Below are positions 1-12,760 of a stretch of 64,000 nt of DNA, in pieces. The position numbers were made by a program, and so were the translations under genes. The DNA comes from Isoetes taiwanensis. Lineage: Eukaryota; Streptophyta; Lycopodiopsida; Isoetales; Isoetaceae. Numbering within the stretch: the first letter of the stretch is position 1; every line of letters begins with the position of its first letter. The DNA lies in contig JAJEKV010000016.1 in NCBI GenBank assembly GCA_021234155.1, positions 1,426,001-1,490,000 of the forward strand, given 5' to 3'. Under the pieces are notes generated by a model. The model saw only the letters and a program-made list of their open reading frames with translations. It was not told the origin of the DNA and made no database searches.

Positions 1-24
1 CACTCATTGCTTCCTACACAAATA

Positions 25-116
25 CGGACTGCCAACAACTATAGCCACATCTAGCTTGGCCATTTTTGCACGGACTGCCAGCAACTATAGCCACATCCAG
101 CTTGGTCATTTTTGCT
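25..116. repeat. 46-bp tandem duplication
   Basis: Two adjacent 46-bp units (25-70 and 71-116) start with CGGACTGCC and end with the run CATTTTTGC. They differ at only a few positions. The flanking phrase TTCCTACACAAATA appears on both sides. I see no gene in positions 1-480. Confidence 0.8.
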
Positions 117-504
117 TCCTACACAAATATGAACTGTCGTCTTCCTTCCAACACAAAAAATTGTTGTTTCATTAATTTGCAAGGTTCACTGCCCACAGAA
201 CCAACTCTATAAATGCTTCTTTGTTCGACTCTTGCACTAGTTTGGCCCTTGGTAGTGATAGAGTAAGCTAACTGGAAAGCAATTCCTAGTTTGGCAGCGA
301 TCGACGTAGTTGGGACCTGCAAATCGAGAATGGGTGACTAGTTAGCTTACCCTAACAATACTATAATTGGGGAGTGATTTTATATTCTAAACGATGTGCA
401 CTTTGGACTGCCTCAGTCATCACATCTATCCATCGTATGGCCCAGATTGTATGCTGGAGCCTCTGAGTGCCTTTTATTTCGATTATGGTCATTTATGACT
501 GGGG

Positions 505-685
505 GGGTGCCTATGATTTTGAAACATGGAATATAGGTTTGCCTAAGATTTTGGAATATGAAATACTGGGACTCTTTTCTATACGGGTTCGCTTAAGGTC
601 TCAGATTTTGAGATACAGAGACTCGAACCTCTACCAAAATAATCTGATATCCTAATAAAAACGCTTTAACCAATGCTACATGCAA
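505..685 (-). mobile_element. Possible tRNA-derived SINE
   Basis: Read on the minus strand, 662-680 contains TAGCATTGG followed by TTAAAGCG, resembling a pol III A box. About 40 bases further on, 620-631 reads GAGGTTCGAGTC, resembling a B box. The order and spacing are those of a tRNA or tRNA-derived SINE promoter. The intervening sequence is AT-rich and does not fold into a convincing cloverleaf, so a SINE or decayed tRNA relic is more likely than a working tRNA. Toward the SINE 3' side (508-575) a roughly 35-bp phrase around TGCCTA(A/T)GATTTTG is repeated. The element ends are not defined. Confidence 0.35.
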
Positions 686-1101
686 ACTAACATGTTTATT
701 TTTTCTATTGAATCTATGTTTTTTTTAGCACACCATCCCAACCAAGCCTACAACCTTTCTTGCAATTCTAGCCTATCGACGTAGCACCTCCACCTCATCA
801 AAAGTTGATGTGGCGTTAATTTTTACCATTAGACCTTTTCTTTTTAAAATCTACGACTAAAGAAATTAGAAAATGAGAAACAAATAGGCACGGAGATGGA
901 GAAGGTCACGGATAACTACTTGTTGCTTTGTCAAATCTATCCTTTTCGGCAAAAAGGCCCTCTTCTCTACTTTTGGTTTTCGTCCCATGCTTCTCGATTG
1001 TTGTTCCGTGCAAAGTTTTGCATTCAGATTTTGCTTGCAGTTTGCATTTTGGATGATACCCTTTTTTGTGATGTCTTGTTTGCGCCCATCTGTGGTAGGG
1101 C

Positions 1102-2775
1102 CCCTGACGGTGATCATTAACCAGGCTCTGAGCAAGGGGCTCCCCCAGGAGTGGATGGTTAGTAAGGTTGTTCCTGTTCATAAAGCTGGTAATATGGATG
1201 AGCCGGCAAATTACCGGATGATTATGGTAAGCTCGCTGTTTGCAAAGCTCCTGGCAGGGGTGGTGGAGAAGAGACTTACTAAGTGGGCCGATGCAGGGGT
1301 GCGGGCAATTGGCCAGGCAGGCTTTCGCCCAGCTCACTCCACGACCGACCATATCTTCACTTTGAGAGTGTTGATGGAGGCAAGCCGGAATGAGCTTACA
1401 TGTGACTTGTATTCTTTGCTTTGTAGATTTTAAAGGCGCATATGATACCGTCTCGAGACATACTGTGGCGAGGTTGCAAGAATTGCGAAGTTCCACGGGG
1501 AGTTGCGTAATGTGGTGCACCAAATTTTATGATGGGATTTATGCCGCGACCGCCTTATGAAGATCGCATGGTAGCTAGCACTATGGGAGTTAAGCGGGGC
1601 TGCTGCCCGTTGTCTCCAACGCTTTTGGGTTGTACATTGATAGCTTGGAGACGTGGATGCAACACCATGGGGGGAGCCGGGGTGCAATTATCGATCTCGC
1701 GACCTCGTGGAGCCGGTTACTATATGCGGATGATGTAGCTTTGCTAGCTCACACGGCCCAGCCGGTATCACGGCGGCATTTGGATGCCCTCGGTGGGTTT
1801 TGTGGGGCAGCGGGAATGGCGGTGAACTTGCACAAAACTAAGCTTCGGGCGATCCTGTCCTCGCAACACCCTATCCCCGGAGTTCTATTACGGGGGACGG
1901 AAGTGGAGACGCAAGTGGGAGCTTCAAGTATCCGGGAATTGATTTCACTACTAACATTTGTGGGATGAGTGTGTGGAGAGGAGAGCCGGTCGCGGTTTGG
2001 AAGGCTTTATATGCAAAGGCAAAACGCGCGTGTTGTCGGATAGATCTCGCGGATCGGGCGAGGAGAGCACACCCTGTTTAGGGCTTTGGTTGAGCCGGTC
2101 GCTATATGGGGTGGAGGTTTGGGGCCCAAAGGTTAGCAAAAATAATGGGATAGGTTGGAAAGGGTGCGTAAAGCTTTCTTGACATATAGCTTGGGAGTGA
2201 AGGACACCGTTCCGTGACGATTTTGTTGTATGAGACGGGGTTCGCCTTTACAAAGATTCGCTATGCGAAGGCATCTTACTTGCTTCCATAAGGTGGATGG
2301 GATGGATGAGCATCGCTTGCCCCCACAGCCGCGGTTGTTAACGCAGGCCCCCAAATGGGTGAAGAGGGTATGGCACGAGTAATCGTAAGGGATGGTTTAG
2401 GAGGTGGTCTATGGATTACCAACGGATGGTGGCAACGGGCATTCTCGGCGCGAGAATGGGCAATTGGATGCGGGCTATGCCGCCACTCACGTGGGATGCC
2501 TCTACTCTTGCAAAGCCCAAGACGAGCACTATCACGCCAGATTAATCCCGCCTTGAGCATGGACCCCATCGGTATTTGAAAGCACACATCTCTCGTGGAA
2601 GAAACGGAGAGCTATTGCCGCCATAAGGACGGGTTCCCATTACCTCTCTAATTGAGACAGTCATTTGGGGGTGAATGGCGGGCACCGGATCCCTGTGGAG
2701 GAGAGGATATGTCGGTGTTGTGAGATGCACGTGATAGAGGATGAGCACCATGCCCTCCAATGGTGCCCAAAGCAT
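1102..2775 (+). pseudogene. LINE reverse transcriptase, frameshifted
   Basis: Broken reverse transcriptase of LINE copy A. The first segment (1102-1430) reads INQALSKG..PQEW, VPVHKAG, NYRMIMVSSLFAKLL and GQAGFRPAHSTTDH, the usual fingers and palm order of LINE RTs. A frame change and stop follow at about 1430 (the partner copy reads CFVDFAKAFDTV there). The catalytic motif LLYADDVALLAHT lies at about 1717-1755 in another frame, followed by GMAVNLHKTK. A terminal segment at 2706-2765 has CCxMHVIEDEHHALQWC, a CCHC-like zinc motif found at LINE C-termini. In active relatives this protein copies element RNA at a nicked target. Multiple stops and frame changes make this copy inactive. Confidence 0.85.
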
Positions 2776-3097
2776 ATGCCCATGTCCGAGTAGTGCACAC
2801 TGATCTTAGATGCTCTGACACACCGCTACATCATTATTTGCATCACCTATGGTAGCCGGGACCGGGAGCTTACATCCCGCAGATTTCGGCCGGCCGACTT
2901 GCTCTTCTCGGGGCATGGTATTTGAGAGCCCTCTTGTTAGGGTTTTTCCTCCCAAGTGGGGGTTTTTTCATCCCCGGTAGTAGGGGTTCTCTTGCATGAT
3001 TACACATTGTTTGTTTTTGGTGTTGGGGTTTTTGGCTTTTTTGCCTGTTCTGTGCCGTCTCATAGGCCTCTGGCCTCCGTGGACGTTAAAATAAACT

Positions 3098-3119
3098 TCC
3101 TTCCTTCCTTCCTTCCTTA
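3098..3119 (+). repeat. (TTCC)n LINE 3' tail
   Basis: Five TTCC units directly follow GTGGACGTTAAAATAAAC, the 3' end of LINE copy A. The same junction type recurs with TTCC at 45.8 kb, with TATTC at 23.7 kb and with ATCC at 24.4 kb. Confidence 0.85.
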
Positions 3120-4305
3120 TCATGTTTTGTTTTGTAGGATTTTGGGCCGATTTATCATGTTTTTTTTGCAGGATTTTGGGCCGACTTTGGATTAAACATG
3201 GGCTTTAATTTGCATACATTTTCTCGCTGGCTAGATTATCTGGTCTACTCCGCCTTCCATCATTTTTCCACTGCTTCAAATTGTCAGAAGCACACATAAC
3301 AACTTAATTCGTCAACATAACATCAAGGACGACAAGGTTTGCAAGATTTCATTTGCTTCTTGGTAAAACAGATGTACAGGCAGCTATCAGAAGTAAGCTC
3401 TTTTAATGGTAGGGAAAAAAACCAAACAGAGCAGGAATAAAAATGGCATATCCTAACTTTGCCTCTTTCAGATTCTTCCTTTCGGCTATGTATTGATTGC
3501 TATATTTATCACTATCAATATTGATTTCCTTTGTAAACTCAGGCAGAAATTTATGGATAATATACCTCAGATGGAGTCGCAACACTTCTTCCTCTATCTG
3601 CGCTATGGAGTTTGATATTTATGCAAATGCAAAGAAGGAGCTGGAGAGCAGGCTGAGGCAGAATCTCCATGTTGGACCTTGCAGTTTACAGGTATATAAT
3701 TGAGGTATATAACTCGGATTGACCCAATGTAGTTCCAAATGTCATGGTAGGATCTAAGCTTGCAATGCATTTAGACATCATCAGGTTTTACCAAGGGCTG
3801 CTCATTGAGAAGTTGTATGGTGCTTTAGAGGACAAATTTCTTTTTTAGTTTACGCATTGCCCAATTGCAGGTGTGCAAGTTTGGAATTACAGAATTCACA
3901 AAGGTCCATTGTTTTAGCATGTTGATTGGGAATCTAGACTTCTTTATAGATTGTATTCTCTTCGTTTGCATATTTTGCTCTATCTTGTTGGTCTTAGTAG
4001 TCGGATTCATCCAAAGCTCCTTACACCAAGCATCATGAAGCTCTGAGTTTTGACATAATAGAAGAATTTCAATGTTGCACTTATGGTGGCTATATCGTTG
4101 GTCTCTCTCCCTCCTCACCATGCATGCATGGTTAATCAATATGGTCAGTTTACCAACACATGGCTTTGTACACTATTAAGCGGGCCGAAACATCCGTTCT
4201 TGAAGAGGTATACAATCTTATGCTACAAGTTCCTTTTCTCGCTTGTTTTTGGGTATCATTTATATGTAGTCAAATTTTGAACATTCTAAGTTGGATTTCT
4301 TACAG
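3120..4305. other. No gene recognised
   Basis: AT-rich sequence between LINE copy A and the kinase exons. A short open stretch at 3606-3700 (EFDIYANAKKELESRLRQNL) is followed by GTATAT and could be an exon, but I do not recognise it. Some of this region may be intron of the kinase gene downstream. Confidence 0.4.
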
Positions 4306-4607
<302 letters not shown>

Positions 4608-4750
4608 TGAGTTCACATGTCCGTGATCATGTCAATACTATCTGAAGGGTTAATCCTTTAGTGGCAGTTTATGGAAAAAGAGAGTGATTCTATGCAGGAC
4701 AATGATTTAGAACATGATGATGCCCCCTCAGAAGTGAGTCTAGAAAAAGA

Positions 4751-5164
4751 TATGGCCCTTGGAAACAAGAAACCTCGTTCTCCTGACTTAACATAACTCT
4801 ATTCTAATATTTCACAATCTACTTCCTAACTAACGCAATCCGCACATATGGCAAAAAATTTTATACGCGAAAAAATAGGGGGGCGTGATGGGGAATTTTG
4901 GAATTTCTTTTTGAATTCTAAGATGTTGTTTTGCCGATCACGCCCCTTTTGCTCATGTGCCCATTTGATGCCATTTTGGCACCGGCTACCTATGTCCTTT
5001 AGTCAATTGGATTGTCCCCGATGCGTTGGTGCAAGAATCGCCTCCATCCGAGTTACCTAAAAAAGGTTATGGCCCTTGGAAACAAGAGACCTCGTTCTCC
5101 CAGCTTAACATAACTCTACTCTAATATTTTACGATCTACTTCCTAACGCACGCAATTCTCACAT
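4751..5164. repeat. ~97-bp direct repeats flanking 220 bp
   Basis: The segment at 4751-4847 (TATGGCCCTTGGAAACAAGA...) recurs at 5068-5164 with about 10% differences. The spacer is a different sequence containing the GGGGGGCGTGATGGGG motif. The repeats could be remnants of one element or a local duplication; no coding function is evident. Confidence 0.75.
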
Positions 5165-5644
5165 ACCTAGACCAAAATTCATACTGCAGGGGATGTACCA
5201 ATAGTGGACCACTTAAGAATCATAGACAAGGATAGATTGAGAATTAAATATTTTTTCCCTTCAAATGCATGGCTTAGAAGCTCTTGGCATAAGGTATTCC
5301 ATATACTTTTCTTGAAAATTTTGGGTGCATATAGCCCACGAGATCTTCACATGAAATGGGCCTATTTAAGAATAGTATGGATCATTCAAATACCCTAATG
5401 TGGATCAAGATTGGATGATTGAGATTGAACCCATTATTTTACCCAATTTATTCAATGGTTGAGATTAAGAGAAAAAATTTGTGTTGAACCACTTTTGGCA
5501 AAATTGATCCATTTTACCATGATCCGTTATTGGACCATGGTCCACTATTGGTGACCCTCCTCTCAAGTTAAATGTCCCCTACTAAATATCGATCTAACGG
5601 GTTAGAATATGGCCATTGCTATGATCTGATCTACCAGAATCATG

Positions 5645-6660
5645 GCTCTGATACCACTATGACGCTCCCAGAATCTATACGATGCTCCCATCGTACAAAT
5701 ACGGGAAGTTCCCCTCCCGTGGCGACTACATCACCATGGAAGGGCCCTCCGTCTAACTCGGACCACTTGGGACGGCCAAGTGTCCGGGTCAGGGACACGG
5801 AGGTGTCATTCATCCTATGTCCCCTATGGGAATCCTATACAACGGAAGCATACATACATGTTAGCATCTAGCAATTATACATAGAATAATATACAACCAC
5901 GAAGGGTGGTCCATCCATCATCATATAAACAGCAACACAAGTACAAGATACCTTAACTATATACCATAAATAAGGGCTCTACCCACCCTGGGCTCAAACT
6001 CCATGGGGTCGACTGACGGTCAGGGCCTCAAGATAACAGCAGACAGAGGTATAACATGGCATTGGCTGGCATAGAACAATGGCCAGGGTAGTCCACTCCA
6101 TCCGCCCCTCCTGTGCACACTTTGCAGATAGGCTGAAACATGCTATGGCATGATTGTACCTTCCGGTAATGCAATCTCATGGATTCACCCTATGAGACTA
6201 CTCCGGGTTACATCTCCCCAGTCCCATGAGGTGGCAGGGAGACGTCCCCTTCCCAGGCACAATGGATCCCTGGGTGTGCTAGAGAATGCGTACCTCCTTA
6301 GCGACCCCTACATCCATACCCGACTTGGACCCTCCAAAATCCATGGGCCGTCTCAGTGCACCCATCGAGCCCAGGACATCCATATAGGTACGTTTCCTAC
6401 TACCCAAGAGGCATCAGACCATACCCGACCCCGACGCGAAGACCGACTATACGCCTAGCACACTGTAGGAGTTTTGTAGCCACGCCAGGCAAGATCCCAC
6501 CCCTGTTTCACCATAGTACCCATTATCTAGTGCTGAATCACGATATAACATCCACAGCCAGGTGGGTTCTTGTGTGCGGGCTGCATATATTGGGATTTAA
6601 GGGATTCTAGCTAGGAGCATCTCTACTTCTACATAGCCTTTAGGTCTCTACCTCCTTAAT
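5645..6660 (-). mobile_element. LTR with adjacent primer-binding site, minus strand
   Basis: At 5645-5656 the minus strand reads TGGTATCAGAGC, the primer-binding site complementary to initiator tRNA-Met used by many plant LTR retrotransposons. Three bases away, an LTR-like sequence starts on the plus strand with TGACGCTCCC at 5660, the position expected for an LTR edge. On the plus strand this edge is followed by 1-1.5 kb of non-coding sequence (GGGAAGTTCCCCTCCC, GACCACTTGGGACGGCC and so on). The far LTR edge is not certain and no partner LTR is present in the window, so this may be one end of an element interrupted by later events. No gag or pol was found beside it. Confidence 0.55.
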
Positions 6661-8688
6661 CCCTACAAACACAGGAGGAACAGAAAGAGAACTATCATTA
6701 TACATCCATCCATCTATAGCTTCGAATAGAACATAAAATAGAGATTAACCATACATATATTCATACAAGGGTTAATCCTAACTATCTTCTAAGCACACAA
6801 GGGTTAATCCTGTGACTATCTAGGAATCCAAGCTATCTACATACTAACCAGAATCATAGCTAGATCTACTATCTCTCTGATTCTCCATCTTTCTGGCTTG
6901 GGCAAGGTTGAACAACAGCTCCTCCTCCACCAATCTTTCCTTCAATTTGAATTGGGGCAAATTGGGGTGGAAGCGACAATTTTGGTTCCCAAATTGGCAA
7001 GCCTGCCTTGCCCAATCGATTTGGGCCAGGTGGCAATTCTAGGTTGGTTAAGATTAACTAATTTAATATATTAACCCCTTTTAATATTAGGTTAAGCCCT
7101 AAATTCAAATTAGGATTTAGATTAGGTTTCCACCTTAATAATTAATGATTAACATAGCTACCCTTAGCTTATGAATAATTAATGCACCAATAATTATTCA
7201 TAGTGATGTGTCATGTTTTTATATACAAAAGGCATATAAATACGTGGAACATCACATGGATCTTCTCCAATTCTGCCTTCACATGCTGTCCGAACACCCT
7301 CGTGACAGATGCACCTTATAAGACCTCCATTCTGCAATGACTTTAACTTATTTGCAATATCAGGATTTTTTAGTGGTTTACTAATACATGCAAATACTGG
7401 ATTGTTATACACTTCCCATCGCACTACTTGCTAGACCCCATTGGCATAAACAACTACTTCCTTGACTGCCTTCTTCTGCCTTTGCAACGGTCTCACTCAA
7501 GCAGCACTTTGTGTATTCACCATAGCTTTCAAGGGAGTAGGAAATCTCCTAAAAAGACAAAACCTTGCGCTTCCTTCCCTTTTTTGGCCTTAGCCAAATG
7601 TCCTGCAATTTCCAAACTTTGAGTCTGTCCTTTTCCACTTAGGCCTCGTATCAATCTAGTAGCCGAATTACATTCTACCCCATGTCTCACCTTTCTTGCC
7701 CTTGTCCCATTTTTCAAGTCTGACCCCTAGCCCACCTTTCTAGCCCCTCTCACATTTCCCACATCTAAACCCTTTTCTTGTGCCCTCAAACCTTCACATT
7801 TCCCAATGCATCTTTACCCTATGTTGCCAATTCTTACCCCATACAGCCATTGTCCAATTTGCTAACTATAAGTTTTAACTAATATCCTACTTTTTATCCA
7901 AGAGCAATATGTATGGAAAATTCCTACAGTCAAGGCATCTGTCTCACCCAAAATTTCCCCTAGCCATTATTCCAATAGTAACATCTCAAACTACGGTGTA
8001 CAATTACAAATCCTCTGGAAAAACTGATAGTATACCAAGCATTTCCATTGTCTTGCAAAATCACCCTCTAGCCAACCACAAGAGTACATATTCCCCTCAA
8101 TAAGAATCGAAGAATCTCATTGGGGGAGAGGCATGGATGAAGAACATTGTTTAAGGTTTGCATGGCGCTATTCTATAGGGGCCCAGTTTCCCACCTTGGC
8201 TTGCCTCTTCCAGCTTGTTTAGGGTTTGAACATCTCCTACTCGGATAGAACATTTCATCATCCACAATGTTGTCGTTGCTAGAGTCCGTGATAGAGTAGC
8301 AACTCCGACCCATCATAATGAAGCAACAAAATAACTTGGACATCGAGTTACAATATAGGATTTTAGTACATTTTGAGATGTAGAGGGACGATGCCAAAGT
8401 TGAAAAAGAGTGTTTCTAGAAGGTAGAAAAAGGGCCATGGCCATGGCTCCTTCTCAACTTAAAAAATATTATAGCATTGTGCAAAATGTTCTTATGTGGC
8501 TATTTTTAATATATTTTTGAATTTTCTATTCACCAAAAAAGCCTATGGTTTCTATAAGTTACATCCTTTTGTTATGCATCATAAGATTTTTGGACACTAT
8601 GGGTTGTCCTTAGAAATACTAATTTATGTAGCGTTAGTTGCTATTTAGAATGTTTCCTTATCGGTCTTGAGATTTCAAGATCTAACCA
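6661..8688. other. No gene recognised
   Basis: AT-rich sequence with no convincing coding signal. Short open frames such as 7194-7424 (minus) have no family I recognise. Part may belong to the LTR element starting at 5660. Confidence 0.5.
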
Positions 8689-8892
8689 TTGTTGATCATC
8701 AGATCAAAAGGCATTAAAAAGTATGACATAATTGGCACTATAAATTATCTCGATAACCAACAGAAGATTATCATCAAGAATATTTGCTATGTGAAAGATC
8801 TAGCGTTGAATATTGGATCGTGCAGCTTTTCTTCTTCGTTCTTCTTGGAGTCTGGTAGAATGTCTGTGGAGCAAATATGGATTTTGATTTGA
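8689..8892 (+). pseudogene. Possible Copia-type polyprotein fragment
   Basis: A 68-codon open stretch containing GIKKYDIIGTINY, then KIIIKNICYVKDLALNI. This resembles the segment after the aspartic protease of Copia polyproteins, where a Gly-Ile-Gly strand is followed by a hydrophobic strand and VxYVPxLxxNLLS. The final Leu-Leu-Ser is not kept and the frame then degenerates. There is no integrase or RT nearby. The resemblance is short, so chance is possible. Confidence 0.3.
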
Positions 8893-11834
8893 AAATAGCT
8901 ATTTTTCGTTTCCATTCTTTCTTGCTTCTTTTTGTATGGTAATTTGAATGTTTGGAGTTGTTAGTGAAGAAATTGCTGGTTAAACTGCAATAGCTCACAG
9001 TAAAGGAGATGTATTTTTCTAATTTTGCCCAAACATGATGTTGCTGAAAGGCTTTATTGGGTGGGCATAATCAGACATCTATAGCTAATTTAAAGGAGAG
9101 AGCATACATCTAATCTAATTATGCCCAAATCTTGGAAGGAGCTTTTTGAATGTGCATTATCAGACATGTATTCCAACCATGTGAGGGAAATCTTAGCTCA
9201 CATTATGAAGTAATGTAGATTTACCATTTAAAACTTGATTTTGGGTCTTTGTGCTTGGTTAATTTTTCTTTTTGAGTTAATCAACATACAAGTGTGTTGA
9301 AATATCCTTACTACTCTATTTTGTGGCAAATTAACTAAAGCTATTTACGAGACCTGAGAAACTAAAAAGGTAGATTCTGATAAGCTCTTTGTTCATTGCA
9401 TTATGCATTGCTAATCTAATATACCTAGCTCTACTTCAAGATTTTCAATGTAAATCTCTTGACCTATGGCTTAAGGAGCCCCCTGTCATGGATTTAAGAA
9501 TAACCCACATTGTGCAACTGTAACTCATTGAGAGCAACTGATTGTCCAATATAGAATGTGCACTAAATATCCACAACACATGTCGAATACCCCCTCATGC
9601 CTACGGTTTTCCCTTCAAGCAGTCGAAAAAGAACCTTTGTCACTTCAGATAAGGCTACATAATCCCAATCAAGAATGAAGTTGGAAGTTCCGCCACATAC
9701 AATTAAGTTTCTTATATGTTCCAGCATAATGAATCAAGTATTGTTGAACTAAAGAAATAAACACTACACACAAAAAGAGTATGAAAGAAAAGTTTAGCCC
9801 GCTTTAGGGCCTCAGCCATAGCCAGCTCTTTTACAAGTAGCTGAGGCATAACTGATGGAATATAACTGGTAATAGGACAAGGCTTATCTTCTGAGCTTTT
9901 TCAATCTGGTATATATGGGGGTAAGAACATTGTTCGTTAGAACAGTGCGGATGGCCAAAATAATACAAGAGCTGAAACCCCACATTAGTGATGCCTCGGT
10001 TCTGAAAAGAATCTTAGATTAGTCAATGGTGCTAATAAGTTGTTGAGCTTCAAATCTTGCAAGAATCTTTTGTACCATGAGGGTGATGCTTTTGGATGTC
10101 GTTGAGGTTGCCATTTAGTCAATGTGGTAATATCTATAATTCATTGTGTAGCCCAACATTTCACTCCCAATTATAAAACAGAGAATATGCAATGCCCGAA
10201 CATTTGCTCCTCCCGTTCATTGCATATAAAGATGTTGGAATTGTATTGTTTACAATATGATTTGTTATTAGGGATCGCCCCCCCTTAAATGCTTTCAGTT
10301 ATAGGCCTAACTACGAAATAGTGTTGCCATAACCATCAACTTCGCCTTTTACAATTCATTAAGATTCATGTTCAGATTACTACTTACAAGGCCAAAGCTT
10401 TAATCAGCTTCCACAAAATTGCAAAAGCTTTCCGCTCTGCTGGATAACAGTGCATCACCAAAAATCACTTATCAGGCGTCTTTATATCCTCTTTCAAGTT
10501 CTATTTAGAAAACTTATGCTTTGCCGACTTGAGCATTGGAGTGTCAATGCTGTCTGCTGTAAATGCTCAAGTCTCTAGAATACATTAATATATAATGTGA
10601 CAATGAGAGGAATGATAGTTGTATTTAGTTATATAATATTCAATTCATAATTTTTGATTTAATTGTGGCATTTGAAAATCGCAGTGCATCAACAAAACAG
10701 CCCCGAACAGTTCTGCAAAACGTTCACATGCTTCCTAGCATATGCCTAGCTTGAGATAGCCTGCAGGAAAAACCCATTGGGCTACCTTAGCAAGACGTGA
10801 CAAGTAAAGAACAATTACCTTTTACATTAAGCTATGCATGGCTTTAATAATCTAGACTTACCAAAGAGGAATTATTTTTTTTAGCATAGAGATATGCTCT
10901 ATTTCACTATTTTACTGTTAATCGCCTTGACATACGTGCTGCAGTTGGAATTTTTAGCAAATTCATAGTATCTCCAAAGGTCTCACTCAGTACTGTTTCA
11001 TGCTTTAGATTATTCATTGTTGGACATGATTGAAGTAAAGTTGCAGCTTGATAGGTTTACATAAGAAAGATCACCAGGACATTCTTGAAAATAAGTTCTC
11101 CTGCAGGTTAACTTATTCCTTCCTGCGTGTCTGCAAATTGATGTTTCTATAACATATCTTCAACGTTCTTACATCCTGACACAATCCTAAGTTGTCTTTT
11201 TGGACAGCCAGAATGTTCTTGGAAATTTGGAGCAAGTTTCATAATGTATAACCATGTATAACCATGATCATTAGCTTTATCTTCCAAGAGCTGCAAAATC
11301 AGACAAAACTTATACGCATAAAAATAAGAATTCATTTGACGTTCCATGCTACTTGAATATCTAATGTGAGCACTTCCTTTGACGTTCCATGCTACTTGAA
11401 TATCTCCTAGTTATATATGGGACCAAAGGGAGGCAAACGTCATATGACAGAAAGAAATTACCATTTAATAGCTCTAAAAGTGGAAGAATGTCCATATCAG
11501 TGATTTGATTTTTCACAATAGTTTCGCAAACGTATGTGTCATGTCAATGGATGAGGTTCCTGATGTATACGGTCAGATGCTGCAGTCACGGTAAGGTGAA
11601 TAAGTTCGAGAAAGCACATGAGGTTCTTCAGCATTTGAAATTCAAACTCTTACAGCTAGCACAACATTAACGTTCAATCTTGGAGGAAAGAAGGTTAAAT
11701 ACAACTTGGATTTCAGTACCAATATAAGTTGATTTGAAGCAGCACAATGCAACTTTTCATAATAAGTCATGAACTGACCATTTCACTCTAATCCTTCATT
11801 GCTTGCAATTTAGCAAATCATGTGAACATGATTA
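8893..11834. other. No gene recognised; short local duplications
   Basis: About 2.9 kb of AT-rich sequence without a recognisable gene. At 11336-11405 a phrase GACGTTCCATGCTACTTG is present twice, 43 bp apart. A short open stretch at 11520-11590 ending in MDEVPDVYGQMLQSR lies before GTAAGG and could be an exon, but is unassigned. Confidence 0.5.
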
Positions 11835-12503
11835 TCAACTTGCAGACCCAGATTGTTGCTCTTCTAATTTTTGCACATAGGCTTTGAGAGTCATGACCAA
11901 GTTCCTTGAAGGCCCTTGCAAAACAGTAATAACACTTGATGAGGGAGCTTTTAAAGATCCCAGAAGTTTGGAGAAAATTTCTGCACGAGTTGGCATTGTT
12001 TCCAAGCTCTTAAACTCCTCCGGTGGATAGAATTTTCCCTCAAAAACCCCACCAGTAAAATCATTACTATCCACTTTGGCTTCCTTCTGAAAGGTCCTAT
12101 AAGGTTTCAGTGCTGCTGGAATTTCTTCAGAGTGCACAAACAACCAAGCATTCATACCTTTAAGAGCAGGTGCAATTGCCTCCCATTCAGTTCCCTCAAC
12201 AGCTTTGTTCACAAGTCTATTCTTCGCAACAATAAGCTTGGTAGTTTCAGGCAAAACCTTCCGAAGCTCCTGCATTTGCTTAACAGTAAGACCCGTGTAG
12301 CAACCTTCAAGCTCCTGTTTGATCTTCTCCACTGTTTCTTCCTTTTTCTTTCTGTTAATGGCCATCCGGACTGGGATTGGCTTCCGAGATACATTAATCC
12401 ATGGGCAAAGCTCGGAGCTAGTAGAAGGGGCTAATCTGCAGCCCCAGAGGGAAGAACGTGGGATCCCATCAGGCAGGGCCGACGCTTGTGCTTGCATAGC
12501 CAT
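11835..12503 (-). CDS. RPL10: Plastid ribosomal protein bL10 (L10, chloroplastic)
   Basis: A single uninterrupted frame of 222 codons, ATG at 12503 and TGA at 11835. It encodes bL10, the stalk-base protein of the large ribosomal subunit that binds 23S rRNA and anchors bL12. Residues 1-46 are rich in Ser, Pro and Ala with few acidic residues, as expected for a plastid transit peptide. The mature part starts near MAINRKKKEETVEKIKQ. Family landmarks follow in order: LTVKQMQELRKVLPE, KLIVAKNRLV, GMNAWLFVHSEEIP, KPYRTFQKE, DFTGGVFEGKFY, ETMPTRAEI, and LKAYVQKLEEQ near the end. The odd point is the segment CYTGLTVKQ: plant plastid homologues normally have about eight more residues between CY and the TVKQ motif. 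The loss is in frame, so the protein may still work. Alternatively this is a young retrocopy; the gene has no intron here. The match to the family is strong. Confidence 0.93.
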   Translation of the reverse strand: MAMQAQASALPDGIPRSSLWGCRLAPSTSSELCPWINVSRKPIPVRMAINRKKKEETVEKIKQELEGCYTGLTVKQMQELRKVLPETTKLIVAKNRLVNKAVEGTEWEAIAPALKGMNAWLFVHSEEIPAALKPYRTFQKEAKVDSNDFTGGVFEGKFYPPEEFKSLETMPTRAEIFSKLLGSLKAPSSSVITVLQGPSRNLVMTLKAYVQKLEEQQSGSAS

Positions 12504-12760
12504 GGCCTACTTCTGGGTAGGATAATATGTAGCAAAAAAAACGTGTCGGAGAGGAAGTCGCCCTATTCATGAGCAACCTATTCAATATGTATGAATACAT
12601 ATTATGTTCTCTCTTGTATCTAAACCTAAGTTCATATTGTATGTTCCAACTTCCAATCACAAAATGGCAACTGGTTCGCTGGTTCTGCCTCCGGAATAGA
12701 AACTCGCAGCATGATTCCGCTCAACACGTCACGTGCAGGTAATCTCGCATTTGCCATTTT
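12504..12760 (-). promoter_or_regulatory. Upstream region of plastid bL10 with G-box
   Basis: Upstream of the bL10 start (minus strand) a perfect G-box, CACGTG, sits at 12730-12735 inside CGTCACGTGCA, about 230 bp before the ATG. A second ACGTGTC core is at 12541-12547. G-boxes bind bZIP and bHLH factors and are common in promoters of nuclear genes for plastid proteins. No clear TATA box is visible at the right distance. Confidence 0.45.

Larger units (their letters stand above)
1095..3119 (+). mobile_element. LINE copy A, 5'-truncated and decayed
   Basis: A non-LTR retrotransposon relic. It contains reverse-transcriptase sequence in at least three frames, a C-terminal CCHC-like motif, a 3' region with the same hairpin cassette seen in other LINEs of this window (2930-2990), the 3' phrase GTGGACGTTAAAATAAAC, and a (TTCC)n tail. 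The 5' endonuclease domain is absent, so the copy is 5'-truncated as is usual for LINEs. Its 3' end matches the GC-rich LINE at 40.2-45.8 kb. The coding part is also similar to that copy, for example the shared phrase around CTTGTATTCTTTGCTTTGT. Confidence 0.85.

Noticed and set aside
906-1523. 205-codon minus-strand frame at the first LINE
   Set aside because: Opposite to recognisable reverse transcriptase; no family resemblance and no promoter or splice context.
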